Source: Limosilactobacillus panis DSM 6035
GTDB taxonomy: Bacteria > Bacillota > Bacilli > Lactobacillales > Lactobacillaceae
NCBI RefSeq assembly: GCF_001435935.1
Contig: NZ_AZGM01000140.1
Span: 1 to 64,000, forward strand
Direction: 5' to 3'
DNA: 64,000 bases
Positions 15,914 to 23,960 of the stretch are shown here, in pieces (position 1 is the first letter of the stretch; each line of letters opens with the position of its first letter). A program made the translations under genes and the position numbers. Below the pieces are notes generated by a model. It was not told the origin of the DNA and made no database searches. It worked only from the letters and a program-made list of their open reading frames with translations.

Positions 15914-16225
15914 CTATTTAAATTTAACTGCCGTTCCATAGGCAACAACCGACTGCATATCCGTACTGATTGAGCCAGAATCGAAGCGCATCATTACCAC
16001 TGCATCGGCCCCCTTTTTATGGGCCTCGTCAGCCATCCTTGAAATTGCCGCTTCCCGAAATTCATGGAGCATCTTAGTGTAGGCCTTAATTTCGCCACCA
16101 ACGATATTCTTCAGTCCCGCCCCAATATTGCTGAAAACGTTTTTGGACTGGGTCGTAACACCAAATACTTCCCCGATAATTTCATAATCGTGCCCGGGAA
16201 TTTTTTCGGTTGTGGTAATTAACAC
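15914..16225 (-). CDS. YbjQ/UPF0145 family protein (103 aa)
   Basis: A small conserved protein of the YbjQ family, described as a putative heavy-metal-binding fold; the true role is unknown. Recognisable parts: [20 protein letters not shown] at the start, a central [19 protein letters not shown] helix and [15 protein letters not shown]. The frame is open to 16279, but GAGGAGGG lies 5 nt before a GTG at 16225, giving the family length. The real start is therefore GTG. It is transcribed toward xerS with a shared terminator. Confidence 0.88.
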   Translation of the reverse strand: MLITTTEKIPGHDYEIIGEVFGVTTQSKNVFSNIGAGLKNIVGGEIKAYTKMLHEFREAAISRMADEAHKKGADAVVMMRFDSGSISTDMQSVVAYGTAVKFK

Positions 16226-16568
16226 AATTTCCCTCCTCAGATATTTCACAGGTTCTGATGTTATTTTAACACATCGCACAATTAGCGCTGAGCGTAACTA
16301 AGATGATCAAGTACCCGTCAAAATAATTTTCAGAGTGTCTGAGAGCTAATTGCCTTTTTTAACCAGCTTTTTGAGGAAAAAGGTGATCCGTAAGACTCTT
16401 TTGATGAAAGAGTCTTACAAATCTTTTAGAGGAAGCCCGGTATAATAGGCTTTTAAATTGATGTATTTTTGTGTAAGACTGTTGTATAATTTTATTTAAA
16501 AAGTGTCTCACGTAATTAGGCCTATTAATAACCCTCCTAATTACTAAAATAAGGAGTTTTGAGTTTTT
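16226..16568. other. 343-nt intergenic leader with inverted repeats
   Basis: This AT-rich region lies between the YbjQ gene and the patatin gene, which are divergent. It holds a perfect 12-bp inverted repeat GTAAGACTCTTT-tgatg-AAAGAGTCTTAC (16390-16418), a further copy of GTAAGACT at 16473-16480 just before a TATAAT (16485-16490), and a 9-bp inverted repeat GTAATTAGG/CCTAATTAC (16512-16544) before the AAGGAG. No open reading frame or known riboswitch was seen. Confidence 0.5.
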
Positions 16569-17423
16569 ATGTTATACAATGCAGCTTTAGTTCTTGAAGG
16601 TGGCGCCTTTCGTGGCCAGTACACTGCGGGGATCGTTGACACCTTCTTAGCACACCACATTGAATTCCGCAGCGTAATTGGTGTATCTGCCGGTTCACTG
16701 TGCGGAGTTAATTTTGTATCAAAGCAGTACGGTCGGGCAGCAAACATCAACATCAACCACCGGCACGACCGGAAGTACATTTCAATGACCCGGATTTTTC
16801 GCAAGCAGATTATCAATCTTAATTACCTCTTTGAAGACCACGGATATTCCTGGCAGAATTTTAACGAGGCAGCCTACCGCCGTTCGGCATCGCACTTCAC
16901 CGCGGTGGCAACCTCGGTTGAGAGCGGTAAGACTGTCCTTTTCAACGATCCCGTTAGTGATGAGTTAACCGTCGCTCTCAAAGCATCATCATCGATGCCC
17001 TTCCTGTCAGAACCGCAGCGTACTTCTCAGGGACCCTGCCTTGATGGTGGAATTACTGACTCCATCCCGTATGATGTTGCCCAGCAACAGGGCTATGACA
17101 AGATAGTTGTTGTCCGTACCCGGGATGTCAACTACCGCAAGAAGCCTTCCAGTAAGCCTGTTAAGGAACTGTACCGCCGCTTTTATAAGGATTATCCGGT
17201 CTTTGCTGAGGCGGGAATAATGCGGCCCGTCCGTTACAACCAACAGGTTAACCAGATTAATAAACTTGCCAAAGATGGCCAACTTTACAACGTTGCTCCC
17301 AAATCACCAATTAAGATTAAACGAGTGGAAGGTAACGTTAAGAAAATTCGCCGCCTTTACGAACGGGGAAAAAAGGAAGGCGAGGAGTATTTACCGGGTC
17401 TAATTCGTTACCTAGAGAACTAG
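16569..17423 (+). CDS. Patatin-like phospholipase
   Basis: A Ser-Asp dyad lipid acyl hydrolase, probably cytoplasmic or membrane-associated. The oxyanion loop is LEGGAFRGQYTAG near residue 8, the nucleophile serine lies in GVSAGS near residue 40 and the aspartate in LDGGITDSIPY near residue 158. There is no signal peptide; 284 aa is normal for bacterial YjjU/RssA-like members. The ribosome site AAGGAG is about 12 nt from the ATG, slightly long. A small recombinase gene follows 17 nt downstream on the same strand and is likely co-transcribed. The natural lipid substrate is unknown. Confidence 0.92.
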   Translation: MLYNAALVLEGGAFRGQYTAGIVDTFLAHHIEFRSVIGVSAGSLCGVNFVSKQYGRAANININHRHDRKYISMTRIFRKQIINLNYLFEDHGYSWQNFNEAAYRRSASHFTAVATSVESGKTVLFNDPVSDELTVALKASSSMPFLSEPQRTSQGPCLDGGITDSIPYDVAQQQGYDKIVVVRTRDVNYRKKPSSKPVKELYRRFYKDYPVFAEAGIMRPVRYNQQVNQINKLAKDGQLYNVAPKSPIKIKRVEGNVKKIRRLYERGKKEGEEYLPGLIRYLEN

Positions 17424-17440
17424 TCAAAGGAATGGTAATT

Positions 17441-18094
17441 ATGTCAACTAAGCAAAAAAAGCGGATATATGTTCCCAAGAACAAGACCAATGGCCAAATA
17501 AAGGGACGGAAAAAGATTTGGGTAGAAAACGTTAAGTTTCTGACCCTGGACGAATACGAAAAGTTAGAGGAGACAATTAAGAAATACTCGCGTCCGGAAC
17601 TCGTTAACCGCAACCTCCTGATGATTGCGATTGCTCTCAACAATGGTCTCCGTGCTTCCGACGTGGTTACCCTCCGCGTAGGGCACGTCTTGAACAAGAC
17701 TAAGACCCGGGTGATTGAGCAAAAGACGGGTAAGGCAAAGACCCTCTTCTGGAATAATTGTCTGGCGGAAATTATTAACTACCTGAACGACCTCGATTAC
17801 CATGATGAAAACGACTACCTCTTTCCTGGGAAACAAGATGGCCACTTCTCGGTCCACGGTTTTTATGAAATGCTGCAACGGATGGGGAGGAAGACCGGTG
17901 ACCCGAAGATTGCCGCCAAACTAGGTACCCACTCTTTTCGGAAGACATTTGGGCGCCAACTATACAAGAAAGGCGTGAACGTAGAAATTATCTCCCAACT
18001 GTTCAACCACTCATCAGAACGTAATACCCGTCACTACTTGGGGATTGAGCAGGAAGACCTCGATAAAGTTGTTCAGAACTTTAAATTTGAGTAG
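17441..18094 (+). CDS. Core-only tyrosine recombinase/integrase (217 aa)
   Basis: It contains the catalytic domain of the tyrosine recombinases with all active-site residues: R71 (NGLRASD), a lysine in EQKTGKAK, H164 and R167 (GTHSFRKTFG), H190 (LFNHSSERN) and nucleophile Y199 (RHYLGI). It lacks the N-terminal SAM-like core-binding domain and starts instead with a short basic tail (KQKKRIYVPKNK). The ATG at 17432 overlaps the ribosome site, so the ATG at 17441 is chosen. It is not next to phage or transposon genes. It may be a domesticated integrase or invertase; the target site is unknown. Confidence 0.85.
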   Translation: MSTKQKKRIYVPKNKTNGQIKGRKKIWVENVKFLTLDEYEKLEETIKKYSRPELVNRNLLMIAIALNNGLRASDVVTLRVGHVLNKTKTRVIEQKTGKAKTLFWNNCLAEIINYLNDLDYHDENDYLFPGKQDGHFSVHGFYEMLQRMGRKTGDPKIAAKLGTHSFRKTFGRQLYKKGVNVEIISQLFNHSSERNTRHYLGIEQEDLDKVVQNFKFE

Positions 18095-18142
18095 ATGTCA
18101 TATCATATATTATGTCAACTAGCGCTTAGCAATTAGTTGGTG

Positions 18143-18148
18143 TATAAT
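18143..18148 (+). promoter_or_regulatory. Probable -10 element of the thi operon
   Basis: TATAAT 24 nt before the riboswitch. No good -35 at standard spacing is visible; an inverted pair CAACTA/TAGTTG lies just upstream. Confidence 0.45.
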
Positions 18149-18171
18149 ATATATAATTAAATAATCGTTTT

Positions 18172-18261
18172 GCATTAGGGGTGTCTGTTTCCCAGACTTA
18201 GATACGGTTAGATCCGTGGACCCTACGAACCTGTTAAGTTGACACTTGCGAAGGAAAATGC
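18172..18261 (+). promoter_or_regulatory. TPP riboswitch (thi box)
   Basis: It binds thiamin pyrophosphate and turns off the downstream genes. Closing stem GCATT/AATGC, the 5' pyrimidine-sensor arm with GGGGTGTC and CTTAGAT (a variant of the usual CTGAGA), and the highly conserved ACCCTACGAACCTG followed by TTGCGAAGGA in the pyrophosphate arm. A terminator hairpin follows directly, giving transcriptional control of thiM-thiD-thiE. Confidence 0.92.
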
Positions 18262-18275
18262 ACATCTTGTTTAAT

Positions 18276-18304
18276 GACCAGGTTTTTTTGACCTGGTCTT
18301 TTTT
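18276..18304 (+). terminator. Expression-platform terminator of the TPP riboswitch
   Basis: GACCAGGT pairs with ACCTGGTC and is followed by six T, ending 9 nt before the AGGAGG of thiM. Confidence 0.9.
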
Positions 18305-18319
18305 GTTAGGAGGCGGCCA

Positions 18320-19111
18320 ATGAACAAACATATCATTTACCAGCTACGTAATCAGCATCCGATTGTATTCACCATTGCTAACACCGTAACTAGCGGCAAA
18401 GTTGCCGACGGACTGAGTGCGCTGGGCATCTCACCGATAATGTCTTTTCAGCCTACTGAAGCCTTAGAACTTGCTAAGCTTGTACAGGCAGTGGTAATCA
18501 ACCTGGGTACACCATGCCAGCCATTAGAAGCCGAATTTGACAGCGGTGCCGCGGCTGCTAACCAGTTATGTACACCCCTGGTTCTCGACCCGGTCGCTTG
18601 CGGCAGTTCTGCTTACCGGGCTCACCTGGCAAGGCAGTTACTGAGTCAATATGACTTTACAATTATCCGCGGCAATGCCGGTGAGATTGCCGCTTTGGCA
18701 GGCGAACAATGGGAAAGTCATGGGATTGACGCCGGTTCGGGGAAAAAGAACCAGGTTGATATTGCTCGCAGGTGTGCACACCTGTATCACTGCGTTGTTG
18801 TGCTCTCCGGAAAGGAGGACATTATCACAGATGGTACCGTGGCCTACCAAAACCGGTGTTCCACCCCCTGGCTGGCGACTAACGTGGGCTCCGGTGACCT
18901 TCTTTCGAGTACCATTGGCGCTCTACTCGGCATTGGCATTACACCACTAATTGCGGGACTAGTTGGTTGCCGGATAATCACCACTGCTGGCACCAAGGCC
19001 GCCCAAGGTGCTAACGGACTCGGCAGCTGGCAGGTTCGTTTCTTAGACGCCCTAAGCAAGCTTAACGATCAAGATTTAATGATAGAAAGGATCCTTACTA
19101 ATGACGAATGA
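18320..19111 (+). CDS. thiM: Hydroxyethylthiazole kinase, atypical
   Basis: It phosphorylates 4-methyl-5-(2-hydroxyethyl)thiazole for thiamin salvage. The family frame is clear: GLSALGISPIMS, LDPVACGSS, IRGNAGEIAAL and VLSGKEDIITDG. Two places are unusual: the substrate segment reads VFTIANTVTSGKVAD where most have HNITN and NxxAN, and the anion-hole motif reads GSGD, with Asp where the well-studied Bacillus ThiK has Cys. It is first in the TPP-controlled operon and overlaps thiD by 11 nt. The pathway role is well supported by context; altered substrate preference is possible. Confidence 0.88.
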   Translation: MNKHIIYQLRNQHPIVFTIANTVTSGKVADGLSALGISPIMSFQPTEALELAKLVQAVVINLGTPCQPLEAEFDSGAAAANQLCTPLVLDPVACGSSAYRAHLARQLLSQYDFTIIRGNAGEIAALAGEQWESHGIDAGSGKKNQVDIARRCAHLYHCVVVLSGKEDIITDGTVAYQNRCSTPWLATNVGSGDLLSSTIGALLGIGITPLIAGLVGCRIITTAGTKAAQGANGLGSWQVRFLDALSKLNDQDLMIERILTNDE

Positions 19112-19916
19112 TTTTCCGCAGGCACTCACGATTGCTGGAACTGATAGTGGCGGGGGCGCCGGCATTGCTGCCGACTTTAAGACCATGCAGGAACGCGATG
19201 TCTTTGCGACAATGGTAGTTGTGGCCGTCACTGCACAGAATACCCTGGGCGTGCAGGATGCCTTTCCAATGCCACCTAAAATGATCGACGAACAGTTTGC
19301 TTCGCTGGCGGAGGATCTTAATATTCGGGCCTGCAAGACGGGAATGTTAGCCGATGCGCCCCGGGTTTTGGCGGTAGTCCGCAACCTCAAAAAATATGAT
19401 TTTGGTCCCGTCATTGTTGACCCGGTAATGATCGCGAAGGGTGGTGCCAAGTTATTGAGTGACGATGCAATTGCAACCGTCCGTGACCACCTCCTCCCCC
19501 ACGCTAGTCTGGTTACCCCTAACCTTCCTGAAGCTGAGGAATTAACGGGCCTAAAGATTACTACTGAGGATGAAATGGAAAAGGCCGGAAAAGCGCTGCA
19601 AAACTTGGGCGCAAAAAACGTGCTGGTCAAAGGTGGGCACTTCACAAACGCAAATGAGGCCAACGATTTTGTCCTGCTGGAAAACGGGCACAGTTTCTGG
19701 CTAACCGCCAACCGAATAAACACGAAGAACACCCACGGCACCGGGGACACTATCTCTTCTTGCATCACGGCTGAGTTAGCCAAGGGACATTCAATGGAAA
19801 AGGCCATCCGGACGGGAAAAGAGTACGTAGAAGCGACAATCAGGAATGGGATTAACGTCGGTCATGGTCACGGGCCATTGAACCACTGGGCAAAGATTGG
19901 AAGTGAGCAAAAGTGA
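19101..19916 (+). CDS. thiD: Hydroxymethylpyrimidine/phosphomethylpyrimidine kinase
   Basis: It adds both phosphates to HMP, giving HMP-PP for thiamin phosphate synthesis. Ribokinase-fold motifs: ALTIAGTDSGGGAGIAADFK at the start, TAQNTLGV, IVDPVMIAKGG, TPNLPEAEEL and the catalytic NTHGTGDT near residue 213. At 271 aa it is full length. It overlaps thiM by 11 nt at its start and thiE by 4 nt at its end, so the operon is tightly coupled. No thiC or thiG is present, so the operon salvages rather than makes the precursors. Confidence 0.96.
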   Translation: MTNDFPQALTIAGTDSGGGAGIAADFKTMQERDVFATMVVVAVTAQNTLGVQDAFPMPPKMIDEQFASLAEDLNIRACKTGMLADAPRVLAVVRNLKKYDFGPVIVDPVMIAKGGAKLLSDDAIATVRDHLLPHASLVTPNLPEAEELTGLKITTEDEMEKAGKALQNLGAKNVLVKGGHFTNANEANDFVLLENGHSFWLTANRINTKNTHGTGDTISSCITAELAKGHSMEKAIRTGKEYVEATIRNGINVGHGHGPLNHWAKIGSEQK

Positions 19917-20569
19917 AATTCAACCCACGCATGCTTGAAACCTACCTAGTTGGTGGTGCCCAGGATGTGAACAACGACCCCACTGCCTTCCTAGACAGTG
20001 TTAAGCAAGCACTAAAAGCCGGAATTACCGCTTTCCAGTACCGGGAAAAGGGCACCAGTAAGCTAACCACAGATGAAAAAGCTGGAATGGCGCGGGTCCT
20101 TCGTAAATTGACCCGCGAATACGGAGTTCCCCTTTTGATTGATGACGATGAGGAACTCGCCCTAAAAGTCGGTGCCGATGGGGTCCACGTTGGCCAAAAA
20201 GATCGACGGATCGAGAAAGTCATCCAACGCGCTCATGGCAAATTAATAATCGGCTATTCTTGTAATCAAGTAGACCAGGTGACAAAGGCTAATTCGCTAC
20301 CAATCGACTACATTGGTAGCGGCCCGGTCTTTGCCACTCACTCAAAAGACGATGCGGACCCGGTAATTGGCTTATCAAAGCTAAAACAGCTGGTTTCCTT
20401 AAGTACCCACCCGGTCGTGGCGATTGGTGGCATCAATTCCGCCAACATGGCCCAGACACTGGCAACTGGGGTTGCTGGCCTTTCCGTCATCTCAATGGTG
20501 CTTCAGAGCAATAATATTGGCTTGGCCGTAAGCGAAATACGTCAGTTGCTTTTTAATCTGCATAGCTAA
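19913..20569 (+). CDS. thiE: Thiamin-phosphate synthase
   Basis: It joins HMP-PP and thiazole phosphate to thiamin monophosphate. The TIM-barrel motifs are present: FQYREKGTSKLT near residue 43, PLLIDDDEELALKVGADGVH with the metal-binding Asp residues, VGQKD and a C-terminal VAIGGINSANM phosphate loop. The start is GTG inside the GTGA overlap with thiD, so re-initiation is expected. It is the last gene of the riboswitch operon, followed by a terminator. Confidence 0.95.
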   Translation: MKFNPRMLETYLVGGAQDVNNDPTAFLDSVKQALKAGITAFQYREKGTSKLTTDEKAGMARVLRKLTREYGVPLLIDDDEELALKVGADGVHVGQKDRRIEKVIQRAHGKLIIGYSCNQVDQVTKANSLPIDYIGSGPVFATHSKDDADPVIGLSKLKQLVSLSTHPVVAIGGINSANMAQTLATGVAGLSVISMVLQSNNIGLAVSEIRQLLFNLHS

Positions 20570-20593
20570 AATTATGTTAACTAACCCATCTTA

Positions 20594-20633
20594 AAAAAGC
20601 GGTAAAGAGGTTCTCTACCCCTTACCGCTTTTA
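20594..20633. terminator. Bidirectional terminator after thiE
   Basis: AAAAGCGGTAA pairs with TTACCGCTTTT with an inner AGG/CCT helix. The stop codon of the minus-strand gene overlaps its end. Confidence 0.88.
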
Positions 20634-21308
20634 ATATAAGGATATTTGCCGAACCAGGTCATAAGCTTGGGAAAAAAGGACTTCTTCATTCCCGAGGAAG
20701 ATACTAGCCTTAAGTATCAGGTCCAGTTCGGTTACTGACATACCGAGAATGTACTTCTCTCGTCTTTCAATCCAGGCAGCAGGCTCTTCCTGAACTCGAA
20801 CCCGATCGTAGAGGTACTTACGAAACTTTTCTACCTCAATCCCATATTGTGCTGCCTCCGCTGTATCAGCAAAGCGGTTTAAGAAGAAATCGCGGTCAAG
20901 TTTCTTCCTCGTGCTTGGGTAACAAGCGACGAGTTCCTTCTCTAGTGAATGGTAGAGGCGAAGCAGGAGGATTACAATTTCCTGCCTCTCGGCAACGTTT
21001 TGCACTTTTTTTATGCGCGGATCAACAACCAATGAACGAGTCGTTCCTAGAATGCTGAGCAATATTTGCTGTTCCGCCGCACCGGGATTGATCCGCAGGA
21101 TTTGTTTAATTTTTGGATTTTCCAAAATCTCAATTGAGCACAGTATTTGCCCATTAAAAAGGTAATGAACTTCCGTCCCAATCAGCTGAATCTGTAGTCG
21201 ATTAACCTGATTAGCGGGCACATACTTCACGTTCCAGGTTGTAAAGAAAGCCGCTAACCGGGCGAGCAATTCTTTAAATTCCATAGTGGGTCCCCCGTCT
21301 GACGCCAC
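20631..21308 (-). CDS. Protein of unknown function (about 217-225 aa)
   Basis: I do not recognise a family. It is soluble and mixed alpha/beta at the N-terminus, with a helical charged C-terminal half (SLEKELVACYPSTRKKLDRD). There are two possible starts: a GTG at 21308 with GGTGGAG 5 nt upstream, or the ATG at 21284 (MEFKELLARL) with GGGGG 7 nt upstream. It stands alone, flanked by terminators on both sides. No signal peptide or membrane segment is present. Normal codon use argues for a real gene. Confidence 0.6.
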   Translation of the reverse strand: MASDGGPTMEFKELLARLAAFFTTWNVKYVPANQVNRLQIQLIGTEVHYLFNGQILCSIEILENPKIKQILRINPGAAEQQILLSILGTTRSLVVDPRIKKVQNVAERQEIVILLLRLYHSLEKELVACYPSTRKKLDRDFFLNRFADTAEAAQYGIEVEKFRKYLYDRVRVQEEPAAWIERREKYILGMSVTELDLILKASIFLGNEEVLFSQAYDLVRQISLY

Positions 21309-21354
21309 CCCATCTCCACCTTTATTATACCGTGAAAATGGTGTTTAAAGATAA

Positions 21355-21383
21355 AAAAGAGGCCTAAAAAGAAGGCCTCTTTT
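21355..21383 (-). terminator. Terminator of the ClC gene
   Basis: AAAAGAGGCC and GGCCTCTTTT form a 10-bp stem; read on the minus strand it ends in a six-T run. Confidence 0.85.
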
Positions 21384-21444
21384 GCATGGTAGGCAATCAC
21401 TCTACCACTTGTTATCATACCAACTTTGTCGTCTTTTCACAACA

Positions 21445-22686
21445 TTAATTGGCCTTTTGTAATAATTTGCTGATTGTAATGGACACCGCGACCCCAACTG
21501 CTAGTGGCAGGAGGGCCGTGTAATTGAGGTGGCAGACCTCAAATAGCATAAACATTGCCATCAGTGGCGCCTGCTGTGAAGCGGCAAGAAAGAGCGCCGC
21601 CCCCAAAACGGCTGCTTGCGCGAGAGTAACTGCTGGGATAACCATCATGTAGCAAATACCGACAAATACGCCAAGAACAGCACCAGCAGCAATTGACGGT
21701 GTTAGGATACCACCATATCCACCACACTTGATTGTCCCAAGGGTAATTGCCACCTTCGCCAAAAGGCCAAATAACAAAAGCATTAGGACACGTTGGCTGA
21801 CTGTCCCGGCGTTGATAGCAAGCTGGGCCAGGCCCCGGCCATTCCCCATTATTTGTGGATAAAAGCTCGCCACACCAGCAGTAATAAGTGATAAAATCGG
21901 TAGTTGGACAAGAATATTCTTATTTGTCGCCCGCTTCTCTTTAGCGAGCTTAACGCCCTGTTTAAAAGCGGTCCCCAAAAGGCCACCAACTATTCCCAGA
22001 ATGACCGCCAGGGGAACTGTCCAGAGGCCAAAATTACGGGAGCCAACGATGTAATATGGTGCGTACCCCTTGACAATTGAACCAATCAGGGTTGCAATTA
22101 CTGACATCGTGAGACTAACCGCGATCACGCGGGCATTCACCTTTTTGTAAAGCAGCTCAATGCAAAAGACTGCCCCGGTCAACGGTGCAATATAAACACC
22201 CGCAAACCCGGCACCGGCCGCGGCAGCAATCAGTAATTTCTGGTCATCATTGCTTAATCGCAGTCGACCGTTTGCAAGCCGCGTCCATTTCTGAGCAATT
22301 GCGGCACCGGCTTCCCGTGGCGCCAATTCACGACCAATTGAATTTCCGGTGCCAACAAAGAAGATCTGGGTGCAAACGTGAATCAAGGTCTTTCCAAGCG
22401 GCATTGTTTTCCCGGTTATGGCCTTTCCAATACTTACGGGATGATATTTACGCTGCAAAACATACCAGATCACGGCAGAAATAACCCCACCAATCAGAAC
22501 AGAGATGAGCCGGTGGTGGCCACTAACAAACACGTTTACCGGCACCAGGTTAGTTTCCTTAAAGTCGAGGAAAAACTCCTCCGTATAATCTAAGAGGAGA
22601 CTTAACAATAGTGAACTGCAGCCCACTACGGTTCCCAAGACTAGGGTTGCAACTGTCATTGCAAAGTTATTTGATTTATCGTTCAT
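21445..22686 (-). CDS. ClC-family anion channel or transporter
   Basis: A membrane protein of about 413 aa with ten or more hydrophobic segments that moves chloride or another anion, possibly with proton exchange. The selectivity and gating region reads GTGNSIGRELAPREAGAAIAQ near residue 110, matching the GREGP-type gate with its glutamate, and GAGFAGVYIAPLTGAVFCIE follows. The later GGYGGILTPSIAAGAVLG motif is also typical. The frame opens at 22719, but AAAAGGCGG before the Met at 22686 sets the start. It is monocistronic. Fluoride or chloride specificity cannot be read with certainty. Confidence 0.88.
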   Translation of the reverse strand: MNDKSNNFAMTVATLVLGTVVGCSSLLLSLLLDYTEEFFLDFKETNLVPVNVFVSGHHRLISVLIGGVISAVIWYVLQRKYHPVSIGKAITGKTMPLGKTLIHVCTQIFFVGTGNSIGRELAPREAGAAIAQKWTRLANGRLRLSNDDQKLLIAAAAGAGFAGVYIAPLTGAVFCIELLYKKVNARVIAVSLTMSVIATLIGSIVKGYAPYYIVGSRNFGLWTVPLAVILGIVGGLLGTAFKQGVKLAKEKRATNKNILVQLPILSLITAGVASFYPQIMGNGRGLAQLAINAGTVSQRVLMLLLFGLLAKVAITLGTIKCGGYGGILTPSIAAGAVLGVFVGICYMMVIPAVTLAQAAVLGAALFLAASQQAPLMAMFMLFEVCHLNYTALLPLAVGVAVSITISKLLQKAN

Positions 22687-22786
22687 GGGTTCACCGCCTT
22701 TTTTATAAACGTCTGTCATTATATCACGGCTTACCCTTTTGCTAAATCAATAAGGAAAATTTATGGATTTCAGGTGATTACTTTTT

Positions 22787-23395
22787 ATGACTATTCATAC
22801 TAAAAAGAAATTATTGGCTGGACTGGCTTGTTGGTTAGTGTTTACTGGAATACTGGTTGCCGTCGTCACTGGGCAAGGATGGGTGCGTGAGTTCGACCGT
22901 ATCGGTTATGCGATTACCCACCCGGTTCGACCGTGGAAAACAGGTTTGCTGAACATTATTACGACCTGCGGGGACCCGTTTGTAATTGACATTCTCACCT
23001 TCTTTCTTGTCCTCCTACTAGTTTACAAGCGGCGCTTTCGACAGGCCCTCTGGGTAGATGCTATCCAGTATGTTGGTTACCTCTTAGTTATCGGCATCAA
23101 ATACAGTGTCCTTCGCGTCCGCCCAATCCATCGCCTTGTTAACGTGGGCGGGTATAGTTTCCCCAGTGGCCACACCTTTGCAACATCAATTTTTATGCTG
23201 ACCATTTTATCTTTAGTTTGGCCGGTGCTTAAGAAGCGGTGGCAACGTTACCTGCTAGTGATTGCTGTTATTTCGGTAATTGCCCTCGTAATGCTTTCGC
23301 GGGTTTACTTACGTGCCCACTTTCCTACGGATGTTACTGCGGGACTACTTTTGGCCCTGGGCTGGTGGTTTTTATTTATTATTTTTGGTGTTTAA
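22787..23395 (+). CDS. PAP2-family membrane phosphatase
   Basis: A lipid phosphatase of the PAP2 superfamily, acting on phosphatidic acid, undecaprenyl pyrophosphate or a similar lipid at the outer face. All three motifs are present: KYSVLRVRP near residue 105, YSFPSGHTFATS near residue 122 and SRVYLRAHFPTDVTAG near residue 168. About six membrane segments; 202 aa is usual. The ribosome site CAGGTG is weak. It lies divergent from the ClC gene. The substrate is inferred only to class level. Confidence 0.93.
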   Translation: MTIHTKKKLLAGLACWLVFTGILVAVVTGQGWVREFDRIGYAITHPVRPWKTGLLNIITTCGDPFVIDILTFFLVLLLVYKRRFRQALWVDAIQYVGYLLVIGIKYSVLRVRPIHRLVNVGGYSFPSGHTFATSIFMLTILSLVWPVLKKRWQRYLLVIAVISVIALVMLSRVYLRAHFPTDVTAGLLLALGWWFLFIIFGV

Positions 23396-23503
23396 TTTGT
23401 TGTTTGTTTTAGTTAAAGTAAATAATATCTAATGTGTTTGATTAAGCAAGAAAAAAACGGTAGAATTTAACTATTATCACTAAACTGTGGGAGTCAATAA
23501 TAT

Positions 23504-23812
23504 ATGGAAACAGCTTTTCTCTTCACCCTAACCACCATTTTCATTATCGAAAGTGTCTTTGAAGTACGCTATTACGCCCAGGTGCGAACGATTTTTCTCC
23601 GGTCTGGGCGAGCTGCACCGACCAAAAGAGTCTCCCGGATTATCAAAGTTGAAAACATGTGGAGCTGGGGTTCATGGATTTTTCTTATTCTGATGTTTAT
23701 CCTTCCAGAACGTTTCACCTTCCTATTGATCTGCATCATTACCCTAATTGAAACCTGGGTGATTTACGAACTTCGTAACGCCCGTAACTATGCGGAAAAG
23801 ATTAATAAATAA
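23504..23812 (+). CDS. Small membrane protein of unknown function (102 aa)
   Basis: Three hydrophobic segments are seen: one at the N-terminus (FLFTLTTIFIIESVF) and two adjoining in the middle (WIFLILMFILPERFTFLLIC). The rest is basic. A GGGAGTC ribosome site lies 12 nt before the ATG. I do not know the family. It ends before a hairpin and a terminator whose sequence is repeated at 37468-37515, after another small three-helix membrane protein. Confidence 0.65.
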   Translation: METAFLFTLTTIFIIESVFEVRYYAQVRTIFLRSGRAAPTKRVSRIIKVENMWSWGSWIFLILMFILPERFTFLLICIITLIETWVIYELRNARNYAEKINK

Positions 23813-23827
23813 GTGCACATAACAGCG

Positions 23828-23855
23828 TGTTCCGGACATCTAACGCGGCGGAACA
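23828..23855. repeat. Hairpin between the small membrane gene and its terminator
   Basis: TGTTCCG and CGGAACA form a 7-bp stem, 17 nt before the strong terminator at 23872. Confidence 0.4.
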
Positions 23856-23871
23856 AAACAGTTGAAAGTAC

Positions 23872-23920
23872 AAGAGGGCTCTAGTGTTCGGATGATTCGA
23901 ACACTAGAGCCCTCTTTAAC
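23872..23920. terminator. Terminator with repeated CTCTAGYGTTCGGAT sequence
   Basis: AAGAGGGCTCTAGTGTTCG pairs perfectly with its complement over loop GATGATT. Nearly the same stem occurs at 37468-37515. Confidence 0.88.
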
Positions 23921-23960
23921 TATATAGGAGACTTATGTCACAGCACTTGCTTTTTACGAA

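Noticed and set aside
16325-16360. CTGAGAG and nearby helix as a second TPP riboswitch
   Set aside because: The conserved GAACCTG and GCGAAGGA parts are missing and the downstream gene is a lipase.
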